DNA of 64,000 nt from Oegoconia quadripuncta (GCA_949316235.1 OX438750.1:17610865-17674864), one strand, 5' to 3'. Positions 31,972 through 43,536 are shown, numbered from the stretch's first letter. A program made the numbers and translations. The notes: generated by a model from the letters alone, not told the origin.

Positions 31972-32907
31972 ATGTCCTTTTTCGACCTATCACAGCTATT
32001 CAAAGAAATTGACGAAATGCCTAAGATAAGCCATGAGATGGCGGAGCGTATGCTCATCAAATTCGATGGCACGAAGTCGAAACTATTTGAGTTCATCGAT
32101 AACTGTGATAAGGCAATGAATCTTATAGACCCGGCATGTCGAGAAATATTATTCACACTGATCGAAACTAAAATAACGGACAACGCTCGATCAATTGTCC
32201 GAAACAGAGATTTTCCATCATGGGAAACTCTAAAACAACATCTTCTGGACGCCTATTCCGAAAAAAGAACTATTGGACAATGGCAACTGGAACTGAACGC
32301 GTGCAAACAAGGTCAAAAGGCATCAGTCATGGGCTTCGCTTCCCGAGTGGAGTCATGCTACATTAAAGTGATTAATTCATTAGATAGCAATTTAGATAAG
32401 ACGAGTAGAGAGGCATGTGTCAATCTAATTAAAAATGAAGCATTGAGTGTATTTTTGAACGGTTTAAATAGGGATTTAACCATTTTAGTGAAGTCTCAAA
32501 GGTCAGAATCTTTAGAAAATGCAATCGCCATTGCACTCAACGAGGAGCAACAATTAAAAAGTAAATATGAGATGCAAAGGTTTCACTCAGAACACAGGGC
32601 ACCTCATAATGTATATAAAACTGTTCCCAACTTATATTGTAAATATTGCAAAAAGACTAACCACAATATTGATAATTGTTTTAAATTAAAAAACAAAAAC
32701 TTACAAAGTAATAATCATCAATATCGTAACACTAACCAATCACATACTAACCATATTTACAAATATTTTAAAAATAATTACACAAATTCGAGTAACAATC
32801 ATCGGAACCCGCAGCAGGCTGGACCTTCGTCTTTAAACAGGCAGGGTCCTCCGCAGCCGGCTATGCAGAGGGATACCCGATTAATCCAAGCCGGATCTAT
32901 GCAGTAA
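31972..32907 (+). CDS. gag of family B, intact (311 aa)
   Basis: The structural polyprotein assembles the particle and binds genomic RNA. The first ATG after the donor is at 31972; an in-frame GTG at 31948 coincides with the splice donor and is unlikely to be used. The N-terminal two thirds are helical and charged, as in insect gag (Pfam-like retrotransposon gag region with KQHLLDAYSE and VFLNGLNRDL). A zinc knuckle CX2CX4HX4C (CKYCKKTNHNIDNC) lies near residues 223-236. The C-terminus is rich in Asn and His. The last 75 bases overlap pol in the -1 frame, with a slippery heptamer at 32832. No lesion is visible. Confidence 0.9.
   Translation: MSFFDLSQLFKEIDEMPKISHEMAERMLIKFDGTKSKLFEFIDNCDKAMNLIDPACREILFTLIETKITDNARSIVRNRDFPSWETLKQHLLDAYSEKRTIGQWQLELNACKQGQKASVMGFASRVESCYIKVINSLDSNLDKTSREACVNLIKNEALSVFLNGLNRDLTILVKSQRSESLENAIAIALNEEQQLKSKYEMQRFHSEHRAPHNVYKTVPNLYCKYCKKTNHNIDNCFKLKNKNLQSNNHQYRNTNQSHTNHIYKYFKNNYTNSSNNHRNPQQAGPSSLNRQGPPQPAMQRDTRLIQAGSMQ
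32832..32880 (+). promoter_or_regulatory. Predicted -1 ribosomal frameshift signal, gag/pol
   Basis: TTTAAAC at 32832-32838 sits in the gag frame as T TTA AAC, the canonical slippery arrangement. After a 5-base spacer, GGGTCCTC can pair with GAGG(GAT)ACCC, giving an 8-pair stem with a 3-base bulge and a 16-base loop. The pol frame is -1 relative to gag and is open across this point through to the protease. Frameshifting is the known way insect errantiviruses make gag-pol. Confidence 0.7.
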
Positions 32908-35900
32908 ATAGTAGTTCTGTTACATCCTATATTGAAATTAACTTCGTACAAACAGGTTCGTCACCCGTTCGTTTATTGATTGATACAGGAGCCACTATAT
33001 CATTAATTAAAGTTGATAAGTTAAAACCTGAAACTTTATGCTATACAGACTATCCCATTTTTCTGAAAGGTATTGATAAAGTTAACATTGAGAACTTAAA
33101 TTCCACCCTAGCTTATACATATCTCGATTTAAAGTTGAACGAACAACAATACGAAACATTATTTCACGTGGTTGCAAAAGATTTTCCAATCGATTTCGAT
33201 GGAATTTTAGGGAACGATATTTTAAAAAACTTGAATGCTTCTCTTGATTTTGAAAATAATATTTTAAAATTATATGAAAATAATATAACGATTAGACATG
33301 TTGAAACCCCCAATTTGACTTCCGAGAGTAAATCAGTCCCACGGACTAACGCTTTTGAGCTTGTAAATGAAAAACCTTTGAAAAATCCTTTAGAGGATTG
33401 GCATTATGAAATCTCGTCAGAAGATTTTGACAGTTATCAAGCTTATAAATTGGAAAATATTCCCATCGAGGATTCTATAAATATTCCCATCGAGGATTCT
33501 TCTGACATTTGTTTGAGAGAATTATTTTATAATATTCCCGTAGAGGATTCTAATGAAGAGGACTTCACGTCAATGAACTCTTCTAATAATAATTGTGATA
33601 TAAATAAGTCATTGAAAAAGAATATTTTAAATCAAAATAAAATTTTAGGACAAAGTAGTCCACATGTTAAAATTGAAATGGTTATTTTAAAACCACGTTG
33701 TGAAGAAATTATTAAAGTAAATGTATTGAACTTTAATTCAGAATTAGGTTTGATAAAGAAAACCGAAATAAGCGAAGGAATTTTAATTGCTGATAGCTTG
33801 GTTAAGATTACAAATAATGAAACTTTAACATCTATTTTAAATACAAATGACAAAGAAATTGAGATAACAAATATTATTGTTGATATCGAAAAATTACCAA
33901 ACGACTTCGAAAATTATTTAAATAATTATAAAATAAATAAGTCAGAGTCTAATCCAAACATTAGAAATATTAAGGAAGTCAGGAAGTTAAAAACGAAACC
34001 TTCGTCTAAAAGATTAGAAATAATAAAATCTACTTCACATTTAAATAAAGAAGGAAAAGAATCTTTATAACAAATTTGCATGGACTATAATCATATATTT
34101 TATTTAGAAGATGATCAATTAATATGTACTGATACTATTGTTCATTCTATTCCCGCTAAACAGGATACTCCTCCAATTAACGTTAAATCCTACAGGTATC
34201 CTCAAATTCATAAGCAAGAGGTAGATAAACAAATTAATAAGATGTTAGAACAAGGTATAATAGAACCATCTACTTCTCCTTGGAATTCACCCGTTTGGAT
34301 AGTTCCTAAAAAAACTGATGCATCTGGTGAAAGGAAATGGCGGCTTGTAATTGACTACCGCAAACTTAATGATGTTAGTTAGATTAGGAGATAGTTACCC
34401 TTTGCCTAATATAACAGACATCTTAGATCAATTAGGTCATTCCAAATACTTTACAACCCTGGATCTTACATCAGGATTTCACCAAATTAAAATGGATCCC
34501 AAAGATGCAGAAAAAACAGCATTCTCCGTCCCATCAGGACACTATCAGTACAATAGAATGCCATTCGGACTTAAAAATGCACCAGCTTCTTTTCAAAGAT
34601 TAATGAATAGTGTACTTGCAGGCATTCAAAATTACAGATGTTTTGTTTATCTGGATGATATTGTTGTCCACGCAGATTCCCTCCAGGAGCATAATAAACG
34701 TCTCAGAGAAGTTTTTGAACGTTTAGATAAATTTAATTTGAAAATACAACCCGATAAATGCGAATTCATGCATCACAAGTCATGTACCTTGGTCATTTAA
34801 TTACTAATGAAGGTATTAAACCTGACCCAAAGAAAGTTGAAGCTATTAAAAATTATCCTGTGCCTAAAGATCAGAAAGATATTAAAGCATTCCTAGGATT
34901 CGTTGGATATTATAGACGATTTATAAAAGACTTCGCTGAAGTATCACGCCCTTTGACTATGCTTTTAAAGAAAGACATTGAATTTAATTGGACAAGTAAT
35001 CAACAGAACTCATTTGAAATCTTAAAAAACGCTTTAAGCTCTGAACCAATCTTACAGTATCCAGATTTTGAAAAAGAATTTATCCTTACTACAGATGCTA
35101 GCGCATATGCCGTAGGAGCTGTTTTATATCAAGGTTTACCACCCAATGATCTTCCAATAGCCTATGCCAGCAGAACGCTTAATCATGCTGAATCAAATTA
35201 CTCAACTACTGAAAGAGAATTATTAGCCATTGTATGGAGTATTAAACATTTTCGACCTTATTTATATGGTAGGAAATTTAAAATTTACACAGATCACAAA
35301 CCCTTGACATGGTTATTCAATGTGAAAGATCCTAGCTCACGCTTAGTCAGATGGAGATTAATATTAGAAGATTATGATTATGAAATCATTTATAAAGAAG
35401 GCAGACTAAATCACAATGCTGATGCCTTAAGTAGAATTCACAACATAAAAAAGGATACTTATCAACACTTTTTGAATGAATTTCATAATAAATTAATTCT
35501 GAATAATAATATTGAAGAATATAATGGAAACTTAATGGATAAAATTGATGCAAATATGTGTATCCCCATTTCATGTGATCTTGAATGCAAAGAAAACTTT
35601 CAAACCGAAATCAATAACAAATTTCATCACTTTAGTGGCATTAAACCAAAAGAACTTGATGTTAACAATATTATAATAAAGGAACATAATGGACATTTCA
35701 TTTACTACATCTGCACTAAACAATATTATTGGAATCGCGCCGATTACCAGAACTATTATGATTCTATGATAAAAGTGCGGGAGCACTTACTCCAAAATAA
35801 TAAAGGGGAGTGTACATTAAAAATGCCAAAATTAGGCGACTCTTACGACAAACTAAGTTGGCAAAAATTACGTTCAATACTTAGATTCATTTTCAAAAAT

Positions 35901-36994
35901 ACAAAAATTAAAATAATTATTCTTCATAATATAATAATGAACCCCAAACCTGATCAAATTCGAGAAATTTTAGAAGAAAACCACTCAAACCTTACATCTG
36001 GTCATGCAGGTTATCATAAAACATATAAAAGAATTAAAGCTAAATTCAAATGGACTAATATGAAATCAGATATTAAAAACTTCATAAAAACTTGCGAATC
36101 TTGCCAAAAAAATAAACTAGTTAGGAAAAAGACAAAACTTCCTATGGAATTAACTACCACTTCCACTTTTCCTTTTGAACGAATTGCTTTAGATATTGTA
36201 GGGCCCTTACCTCTCACAGAAGACGGTAATAAGTTTATCCTTACACTTCAAGATGATTTAACTAAATTCTCTCAAGCTTACCCTATTCCTAACCACGAAG
36301 CCTCAACTATTGCAAAGATTTTTGTAACGCAAATCATTTGTAAATTTGGTATTCCCACTTCTATTCTCACCGATCAAGGTGCAGATTTTACATCATCCTT
36401 AATGAAACAAATCGCTAAATTATTTAAAATTAAACAACTTAATTGCACAGCTTATCATCCACAAACAAATGGAGCTCTAGAAAGATCTCATTTGACGTTA
36501 GCTGATTATTTAAAACACTACATTAACGACAAACAGACGGACTGGGATAAATGGATAGATTTTGCAATGTTTTCTTATAATACCGCTATCCATACCTCTA
36601 CTCAATTCACTCCATTCGAATATTCGGAGTTAAACCCAATATACCATCCAGTCTTACTTCTAAACCCGAATTTAAATACACATATGATGACTATGTTAGT
36701 GAATTAAAAATGAAATTACAGAAAAGTCATGAAATTGCGAAAAATCATATTCAGAATTCAAAGGAAATTAATAAGAAATATTATGATAAAAAGAATAATT
36801 CAGTCTCATTTAAAGTTGGAGATAAAGTATTTTTATTAAATGAAAGTTCATCTAAAGGTAAAACCAAAAAACTAACTCCAAATTATACAGGTCCTTATTT
36901 AATTGTAGAAATTAATTCTAATTGCAATTCCACTATTATTATTAAAAATAAGCGAAAATTAGTTCATAATAATAAATTAAAACTGGCACACTGA
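32839..36994 (+). pseudogene. pol of family B: PR-RT-RH-IN with four lesions
   Basis: Protease has LIDTGATISL at 32976 and ILGNDIL near 33210. A linker with three NIP(I/V)EDS units (33456-33551) leads to RT: IDYRKLND, LDLTSGFHQ, MPFGLKNAPASFQ and catalytic YLDD near 34650. RNase H has TTDASAYAVGA and TDHKPLTWLF. Integrase has a HHCC part (GHAGYHKTY, CESCQKNK) and a DDE triad in ALDIVGPL, LTDQGADF and NGALERSH. A GPY module (36890-36905) ends at LKLAH. Lesions: TAA at 34068-34070 in frame; +1 shift at about 34368-34377; -1 shift near 34775; -1 shift near 36622. So RT is split and the copy cannot make active enzyme as assembled. All domains are otherwise of normal length. Confidence 0.92.
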
Positions 36995-37004
36995 TAGTGC
37001 TATG

Positions 37005-37017
37005 CTTTGCTTACAGG
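37005..37017 (+). promoter_or_regulatory. env splice acceptor (B)
   Basis: CTTTGCTTACAG with a pyrimidine-rich run ends at 37016, one base before the env ATG at 37018. It overlaps the end of pol by only a few bases of spacer. Confidence 0.6.
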
Positions 37018-39047
37018 ATGGCACGAGTTTGGCTCTGGATCCTGCTAATGCAATTTTACGACATAACTGCGAATAGCAATTTGAACACCAACGTAATACA
37101 ACTCTATCCATTAAAAAGTAACACAGGAATTTACTACGATTTCTCAGGAAAGATTGAATATTTTGATAATTCTTGGAAGCTAGTAACCAAAATCGAAATC
37201 AAGGATTTAGAAAATAAATTAACATTAATTAATGATGTCTTCATTGAGACTAGAAACTTATGTTTGGATAAGAAATCCTCAAACTTTTCTGACTGTAACA
37301 CGTCGTTAAAAATAATAGAGAAATTGATCCCTCTCGTCCAGCTGAAGGACGAATCCCTAAAGGATATAATCGGAAATAAAAGAAAAAAACGCGAATTATC
37401 TGATAACCATTCTAGACCAAAACGCGGTTGGTTTGACGGCTTTGGTCATATGTTTAAAACTATATTTGGTACATTAGATTCTTATGATGCTGAACATTAC
37501 GAAGAAGTATTCGAACAAATTAGTAGAGATAAGAATGAATTTGTAAAAATATTAAAACAACAAACCCAAGTCGTACAAAGTACAATTATTAATTTTAATT
37601 CTTCTTTAACTAATTACAATCACAATCTTCAAGTCTTTAAAAGTAACCTAAAGACCCTTGAATATTTCATTAAAACTACCGATAACACTATTTCCATACT
37701 AGAACACCAACAAAGAATGCAAGAACATTTAGAATTACTTAATCTTATAGTCAATGAAGTTGATAAAGAATATACGACTCTTATAAATGCCATTTTATTC
37801 GCAAAGACAGGAACACTACATCCAAATATTATTTCACCAATGATTCTATTAAATGAATTACAAAAGATCATTACTTACTTACCCACTAACACAAAACTAC
37901 CAATTGATCTAAACAGGAACGAAATTTATAAATTAGAATCGATTTTGAAACTCAACGTATTCTTATACAACGGAAAATTGTATTTTGTAATATTCATTCC
38001 TTTAATATTTAACGAATTATTTGATACATACAAATTAATTAGCTTACCCATCCATAAAAATGATGAATATTATTCTTTTATACTACCTGAAGAAAATACC
38101 CAATATTTATCCATATCTGAAAACAGAATGTATTATGTAACCATGAAGGACTTTTCAGAATGTAAGTTATTATCCGATAATTTAAGAATATGCCAAAGTA
38201 AAGGTGCAATGTATTCAACTCATGCAAGACCAATTTGTGAAACCGACATACTGCTTAATAATGTCAATAATCCTGATATATGCAATTTCAGATTAACTAG
38301 ATTGACACACGAACTCTTTTACAAACTATATAAAGATAACCAATGGTTATACGTAACACCTAAACCTATCGTAGCTACTGTTAAATGTGATTCTGTTCAA
38401 CCAAGAGATGTTATGTTAGAAAGTAATGGTATATTAAGCTCTAATAAAAATTGTAAGATCTTTACTGCAAATACTGCATTATCAACATTTAAGACTAATA
38501 ATGAAGAATCAATTGATGTATCCATATTTCCTAACTTCGATATTAATGATTGTATAAAAACTAAGAATTTAATCTTACTAAAATAGACCTTATTCCTCTA
38601 GAAACTTATAAGTTAGATCATGATTCTATTAAGTTAACAAGTCATAAAATTGAAGAAATTGAAAAATTAACCGCAAATTATGAAAATAATAACCCTATGT
38701 TTAATCAATTAACTGGTAATAGTTTGTTACCTCATGTATTCACAATTATTAAAATTTTATGTTTGTATGTTGTGTATAGATTTATCAAATACTTATGGTT
38801 TTTATATAAATATGGAAATGAAACTCATAGACATACCAATAATGATTGTTGTAGTAGCATTACTAATTGTATAACATTTAATATGAGAAACCGTGAAGTA
38901 TATCCCTATTCTACTCCTTCTGCTCCTAGTGAATCGATTGAATTACAAGGACAGACACCAATATATCCTAATTTATCTACTGATGAAACCACTACACCAC
39001 TCAGGCGTAGTAATCGTATTGCTAATGTATCCAAGTTAAGATCTTAA
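37018..39047 (+). pseudogene. env of family B: F-type fusion glycoprotein, one frameshift
   Basis: Start at 37018, straight after the acceptor; the first 20 residues are a hydrophobic signal-peptide-like stretch. A furin-type site RPKR (37414-37425) is followed by a Gly- and Phe-rich segment, the typical place of the fusion peptide in baculovirus F and errantivirus envelope proteins. A long helical ectodomain follows, then several Cys residues. The frame stops at 38584-38586; the membrane anchor and cytoplasmic tail (hydrophobic run near 38725-38800, then basic and Ser/Thr/Pro-rich) are in the next frame up to 39047. A one-base loss in a T-run near 38570 would explain this. Without the anchor the product would be secreted. 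I do not give a joined sequence. Confidence 0.85.
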
Positions 39048-39175
39048 TTATAAGTTATAAATAAGTTGTTTAAATTCTTAATGTTGATCATTTTTGTTAT
39101 TGTTACCACTTATTAATTGTTTTTCAATTCTTATTTTATTATAACGAAAATAATCATAATTATTTTCTTTTTCTT

Positions 39176-39185
39176 AGGGGGAAGG
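39176..39185 (+). other. Polypurine tract (B)
   Basis: AGGGGGAAGG directly precedes the 3' LTR. This is the plus-strand primer of reverse transcription. Confidence 0.85.
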
Positions 39186-39526
39186 TGTAATGTGCCGCTA
39201 AAAATATTTTAATTACTATTGTATCATTAGCTGTGACCGCGCTCACCGCATACCATTGTAGAAACATCGATAAGTCTAGAAAATCTTGTTTTTAAACGAC
39301 TTACTAATGATATCTTCACTTGCATTGGTTTTCCTGTCGCATAGCGTCTTGACGTCACAATAATTCGAATTTAATGTATTTTTGTCATATAAAAAGACCT
39401 TCCACCGCTTACATTAGCAGTATCAATTTAGTTCTAAGACATATCAAAGGTACTAAATTATATTCACCAAACAACATAAAAGGTGTGTTTTACTCAAAAA
39501 ACTCCAACGTACCTCGTACCACTACA
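39186..39526 (+). repeat. 3' LTR of family B (341 bp)
   Basis: It is nearly identical to 31446-31787. Differences: T to G in the initiator (39417), C to A near 39441, G to T near 39514 and one A fewer in an A-run. It is followed at once by the second copy of the 1-kb duplication, without a recognisable target duplication. Confidence 0.92.
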
Positions 39527-40533
39527 AAGATATCCCTACTCTCAAAGACATAAATCCTTTCTAAGTCTCTGGGGATACTATCATAGATTCATACCTAACT
39601 TCAGCAAGATCACTAAACCATTAACCAGCTTATTTAAAAAGGACTTCCCATTCATATGGGATGATTCAGAACATAAAGCCGTCCTGTAAAAACATGCTCA
39701 TAATATCTCCTTTATTGCAGTACCCGGACTGAAGAATAAACAATTCATTTTAACCACTGACGTCTCCATACACACTATCAGCGCTACGACTATCTCAAGG
39801 CGAGACAGGTAAAGATCACAATATGTTGATGCATGCCTCACATGCCAATAAAAAGAAATAGATCACGCGTGACCCATCGCGAAAAAAAGATAAAAATTCG
39901 TTCGTCAAACAGAACTTTTCTACAGCTCCAGAAATATAGATCTCAACATTCATTTTCCAAACTAAAAAAAAAGAAACGTTCTTTTTTTCATCAAGCAAGC
40001 TTAAGTAAACACAAAAGTGTTCGATAACATGTAAGTCGTTTAGGCTGGGACTGGATTTAGGTAGCCGATTGTACCCATATAAATCCAAGCCTCAAGAAGT
40101 TGATACAATCTTTCTTGAATCTAGAAAATCCAGGCCCATTTCAATAATCTTTTGGCAAAATTCTTAAACCATCATGATAATATTGATTCATAAAAACGTT
40201 AAAATAAAAAATGCAGCCATGTAAAAATAGATCACGCGTGACCCTCGCGAAAAGGCTGTTTTGAGAAATCCTGGTAAAAGAAAATTGCTTCATGATCATT
40301 AAATTAAACACCAACGGTACCAAATTGAATCAGATACATATGTTGAAATTATAGTTCAATTATAAACTCCTAGGTAACAAACGCGTCCCATTAGATGTTC
40401 AGGCGCAGTCGGTAGGATATATTTATAACAAGTTCGAATCGTAGTGTGAATAGTAGACTAAGCAGTATTGAATTGATATTTTGCAAGTGTGCTTTGATTT
40501 ATAACTCCGCTTGTTATTACATTTTCTAGCACA
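39527..40533 (+). repeat. Right copy of the 1-kb direct duplication (empty site)
   Basis: It matches 30423-31445. At its right end the sequence runs on as TTTTCTAGCACAGTCCGTAGGG, the uninterrupted form of the place where family B sits in the left copy. Confidence 0.9.
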
Positions 40534-40710
40534 GTCCGTAGGGTTTATTTATAAAAGTTCCAGTTACCTTAACCGACCTTGAATCATGGTGTGAACAGCG
40601 TACTGTACCTTCATATACACGCATTTTACAGTATGAATATTAATGGTCCGGATTTTGCATCTTAGGAGACGTTAAAAGAGCATCTTCTGGACGTCCATTC
40701 CCACCATCTG
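40519..40710 (+). pseudogene. Old family B-like leader and gag scrap
   Basis: TTTTCTAGCACAGTCCGTAGG resembles the LTR-PBS spacer and PBS of family B. TTATAAAAGTTCCAGTTACCTTAACCG resembles the leader in part. A later CATCTTCTGGACG block (40680-40695) resembles gag near 32238. It is heavily decayed. Confidence 0.6.
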
Positions 40711-41555
40711 TCAAGTACAAAATATTCCGATTAGTTTCATCTGATATGATTTAGTTACTATTTAGCGAAATTGGAAAACAGTAAAAATGTTTCCGTTTCC
40801 ACTCGAAAGAAAATGTTTTGATTTGAATTTTTAATTTCTCCGGGGACACAATCGCTCGACAAATGTCACTTAGTGGGGACGTGGCTTATTCTATCCGCTG
40901 TTCTTTAAAGTCTAGCCTAGAATTAGATATTTAACGACAATTAATCATGTTGATTCTATTTAAATAAATAAATGTAAAATGTATGAAAAATTATGACGAT
41001 GCCGACAACTGTATCCAGAGAAAAATTTTGGAACCTATTTTCTACTGATTTGGTAAACATAAATAATAGAAAATGATTAAACTAATGAAAATAACGACAA
41101 AACAAAAAAAAAACAGTAGAAACAATTATGAAAATTTATTAAAACAGTAGGAAATACCTAGACCGATTAAAAATTGCACTCCAAATTCGTTAACGCTTGT
41201 AACTCGTCTTGAATTTTTCGCAATATTTTAATAAAAACTAAATTACAATGGCGTGACGTGAAATTATGTAAGTTATATTAGATACTTACGTAAACTTGCG
41301 GCGAACGTGCAGCTGGTAGTTTACTTTTGAAGATCCAAATGGCTTAGCAAATCGTATCATTTATTTGACCCGAATTTTATACGAAACTGTAAAAGAAACA
41401 ATACAATTTTATTTTTATATGAAATTATTAGTTACGTATGTGGGGTCCGGAACAGGAGCAATAAAAAGAAATGGGCTTCTATAGAGTATTCATACTTTCT
41501 TGGAAATGGTTACAGTTAACTAAACCCTGTAAATTCTGCACAATAAAGTTTATAA
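40711..41555. other. AT-rich DNA, nothing recognised
   Basis: No gene or known repeat. Poly-A and AT-rich runs only. Confidence 0.45.
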
Positions 41556-42003
41556 TCCGTTTTCAATGAACGATTGCACCGGTTTGGGGTGGGGCCACAA
41601 AAATAAAATTTTTAGATTTAGAAAGAGCACAAAGGTCTCTCTTAAAGGTGATGTAGATACTTTAGGCCATACAGATATTCCACCGAAGAATTATATTCAT
41701 TGTCTAACCTTCTTACAATTAGGAAGTTGTATGTTCTGAATGCCATTTTGAAATGCCACAAATCTCTAACTTATGACTCTAAAATATTTGAAAAAAGACG
41801 GAAAGATATCGTTGCCCCTATAATTTCTGTGGAGTCAAACTTTGCTGGAAGACAGTTAGTTAAACAAGCATCTTACCTATATAATTTAATTAATAAACAA
41901 ATATAGATCTACCCAATGACGTACTATGAATGTAAAAAATCTCTAAGTAACTGGCTAAACACTAAAACCTATGACGAAGTTGAAACACTGATGGCACATT
42001 AAA
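41556..42003 (+). pseudogene. C-terminal end of a second LINE ORF2
   Basis: Two frames keep a typical end of a LINE reverse transcriptase. First VWGGATKIKFLDLERAQRSL, then a stop near 41654, then ELYSLSNLLTIRKLYVLNAIL in the frame of 41700-41906. A final part follows with NWLNTKTYDEVETLM. A TAAATAAATAAATA tail follows. The LERAQR motif places it with the I/jockey/R1-like LINEs. It is broken by at least a stop and a shift. Confidence 0.7.
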
Positions 42004-42060
42004 TAAATAAATACACACTTCAAACAAACCACTCATTTCCCTAATAAAGGACTGCAGATG

Positions 42061-42215
42061 CACTATAAACATATACACACTACACTAACACACTCATATA
42101 CACACACTTACACGCACACACACACACCCCAACACACACGCGCACACACACACGCACACACACACACCCCAACACACACGCACACACACACACTCATGCA
42201 TGCACAGACACATAC
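42061..42215. repeat. (CA)n microsatellite
   Basis: CACACA runs interrupted by CCCC, CGCA and CTCATG units. Confidence 0.9.
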
Positions 42216-42881
42216 CTACATAATAAATTAGTTTTAACATTTTTATTTCATTCTTATTTTATAAGTAGCATATAATAGTCACCTATTTCACCTTCATTCA
42301 ATAGATGATCAAACATTTCACATTTAGTTATGGAAGCGCGGAGCCTCCTAACACAGGTATTTTATACTTAAAAGGAGACCCCCGATACCTCATTGAATGG
42401 TATATTAAAGTACTAAAACAAACATTTGTCATTTTAATTTTTCATTATTGCAAAGCGACATTGTCGTCCGACTGTCCTTGAATGTTTTCATACTAGATAA
42501 AGTTCTTGTCCAAGTTAGATTAAAGTGAAAAATTTTGTTCCAATAACCGAAATAAATAGTATTAAAAAGCTGAAGTAGTTTGTAGGAATTAATAAGAATG
42601 CCGTGAATAAATGTCAGTTTTGGACGATTTGGACCTCCTAGGTCCATCATCCTTTGTGGAGCAGTGTACAATGACGCAGTAGTAGATATCTCAAAGAATC
42701 GAACAATCTAAACTTTTCACGTAATAACGTTAAGTATTTCTCGTTACGAACCAGGATGGCGGGAAACATTTTGAAATCCTTAAAATATCTAAAAGTATGA
42801 TAAGTACCTAAGTTACAAAAATGTTTTTATTTATCTTATTGTGAAGTGATTTAGTACAAACATACTTCTAAATGACAACCT
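42216..42881. other. AT-rich DNA, nothing recognised
   Basis: An 80-residue - strand frame (42429-42671) has no known motif. Confidence 0.4.
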
Positions 42882-43205
42882 GTTTAGTGTAGTGGATAGA
42901 AAACCTGACTGCTATACTAAAAGGTCGCGGGTTCGAATCGAATACGGACCCGAGTTGTGGATGTTTTTCATTTATACTCGTATTAGGTATTTATTTACAA
43001 AAAATGTATTTTTGTAGTTTATCAACCATCTGGTATTCATATTTTTTTTTAATTTTATTTATTTATTTGAGAGTTGCTTACAAAAATTACATATGTAGCT
43101 CATGTACTCTTAAAATATTACAATAATTATTAACCTATAGTGTAATACAAGCCCAGTTGCTAAGTGTGGAACTAGATGACGCAGTATGTGGAAAAATGTT
43201 TATTT
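42882..43205 (+). repeat. SINE-II with internal insertion
   Basis: The head GACAACCTGTTTAGTGTAGTGG and B-box GGGTTCGAATCG are present, as is the 3' part GTGTGGAACTAGATGACGC. About 105 bp at 43042-43147 (T-run, then TTATTTATTTATTTGAGAG) split the body. The T-run start suggests an inverted retroposed tail. Confidence 0.75.
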
Positions 43206-43536
43206 ATTATTTATTTCAAATGAAGCCAAAAAGATAGCATGTTTAACATTCTTTCTAAACGACGCTCCTTCGAGCATATCACTTTGAGCTCCCGGCTTCA
43301 GAGCTAAAGTCATTTTGCGAAAATCAGTCAACCGCGCAAATCCCTAGACAACTGTAGCACACCAGAGAGTCAACGCGTCTGCAGCCTGCGGAAGACCGAG
43401 GACACCTGCGTCCATACCAACCAGCACACGGAGCTCATAGGAACCAGATTTGCCTCTAATCCCTTTCTTTCCAACACCCCCACACTGTGGCGACCCACAT
43501 TAATTATTGTTGTCTTGTTTTACTGAATTGACGAAC

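Larger units (their letters stand above)
31446..39526 (+). mobile_element. Family B env-bearing gypsy/errantivirus, near complete (8.08 kb)
   Basis: Order: 5' LTR, tRNA-Ser PBS, leader with splice donor, gag, protease, RT, RNase H, integrase, env, purine tract, 3' LTR. The LTRs differ by three substitutions and one 1-bp indel in about 342 bp, so the insertion is young. Gag is intact. Pol carries one nonsense codon and three frameshifts, and env one frameshift. The type is that of 17.6/TED-like insect errantiviruses, by the Ser PBS, pol order and F-type env. The lesions make the copy defective as assembled; several are single-base indels and could be assembly errors. Confidence 0.93.

Noticed and set aside
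37018..38586. Captured host gene or active viral envelope
   Set aside because: Position, acceptor and furin site fit an errantivirus env; the anchor is out of frame, so no membrane-bound product is expected from this copy.
42061..42215. CRISPR-like repeat array
   Set aside because: It is a simple CA microsatellite with no spacers; the organism is a eukaryote.
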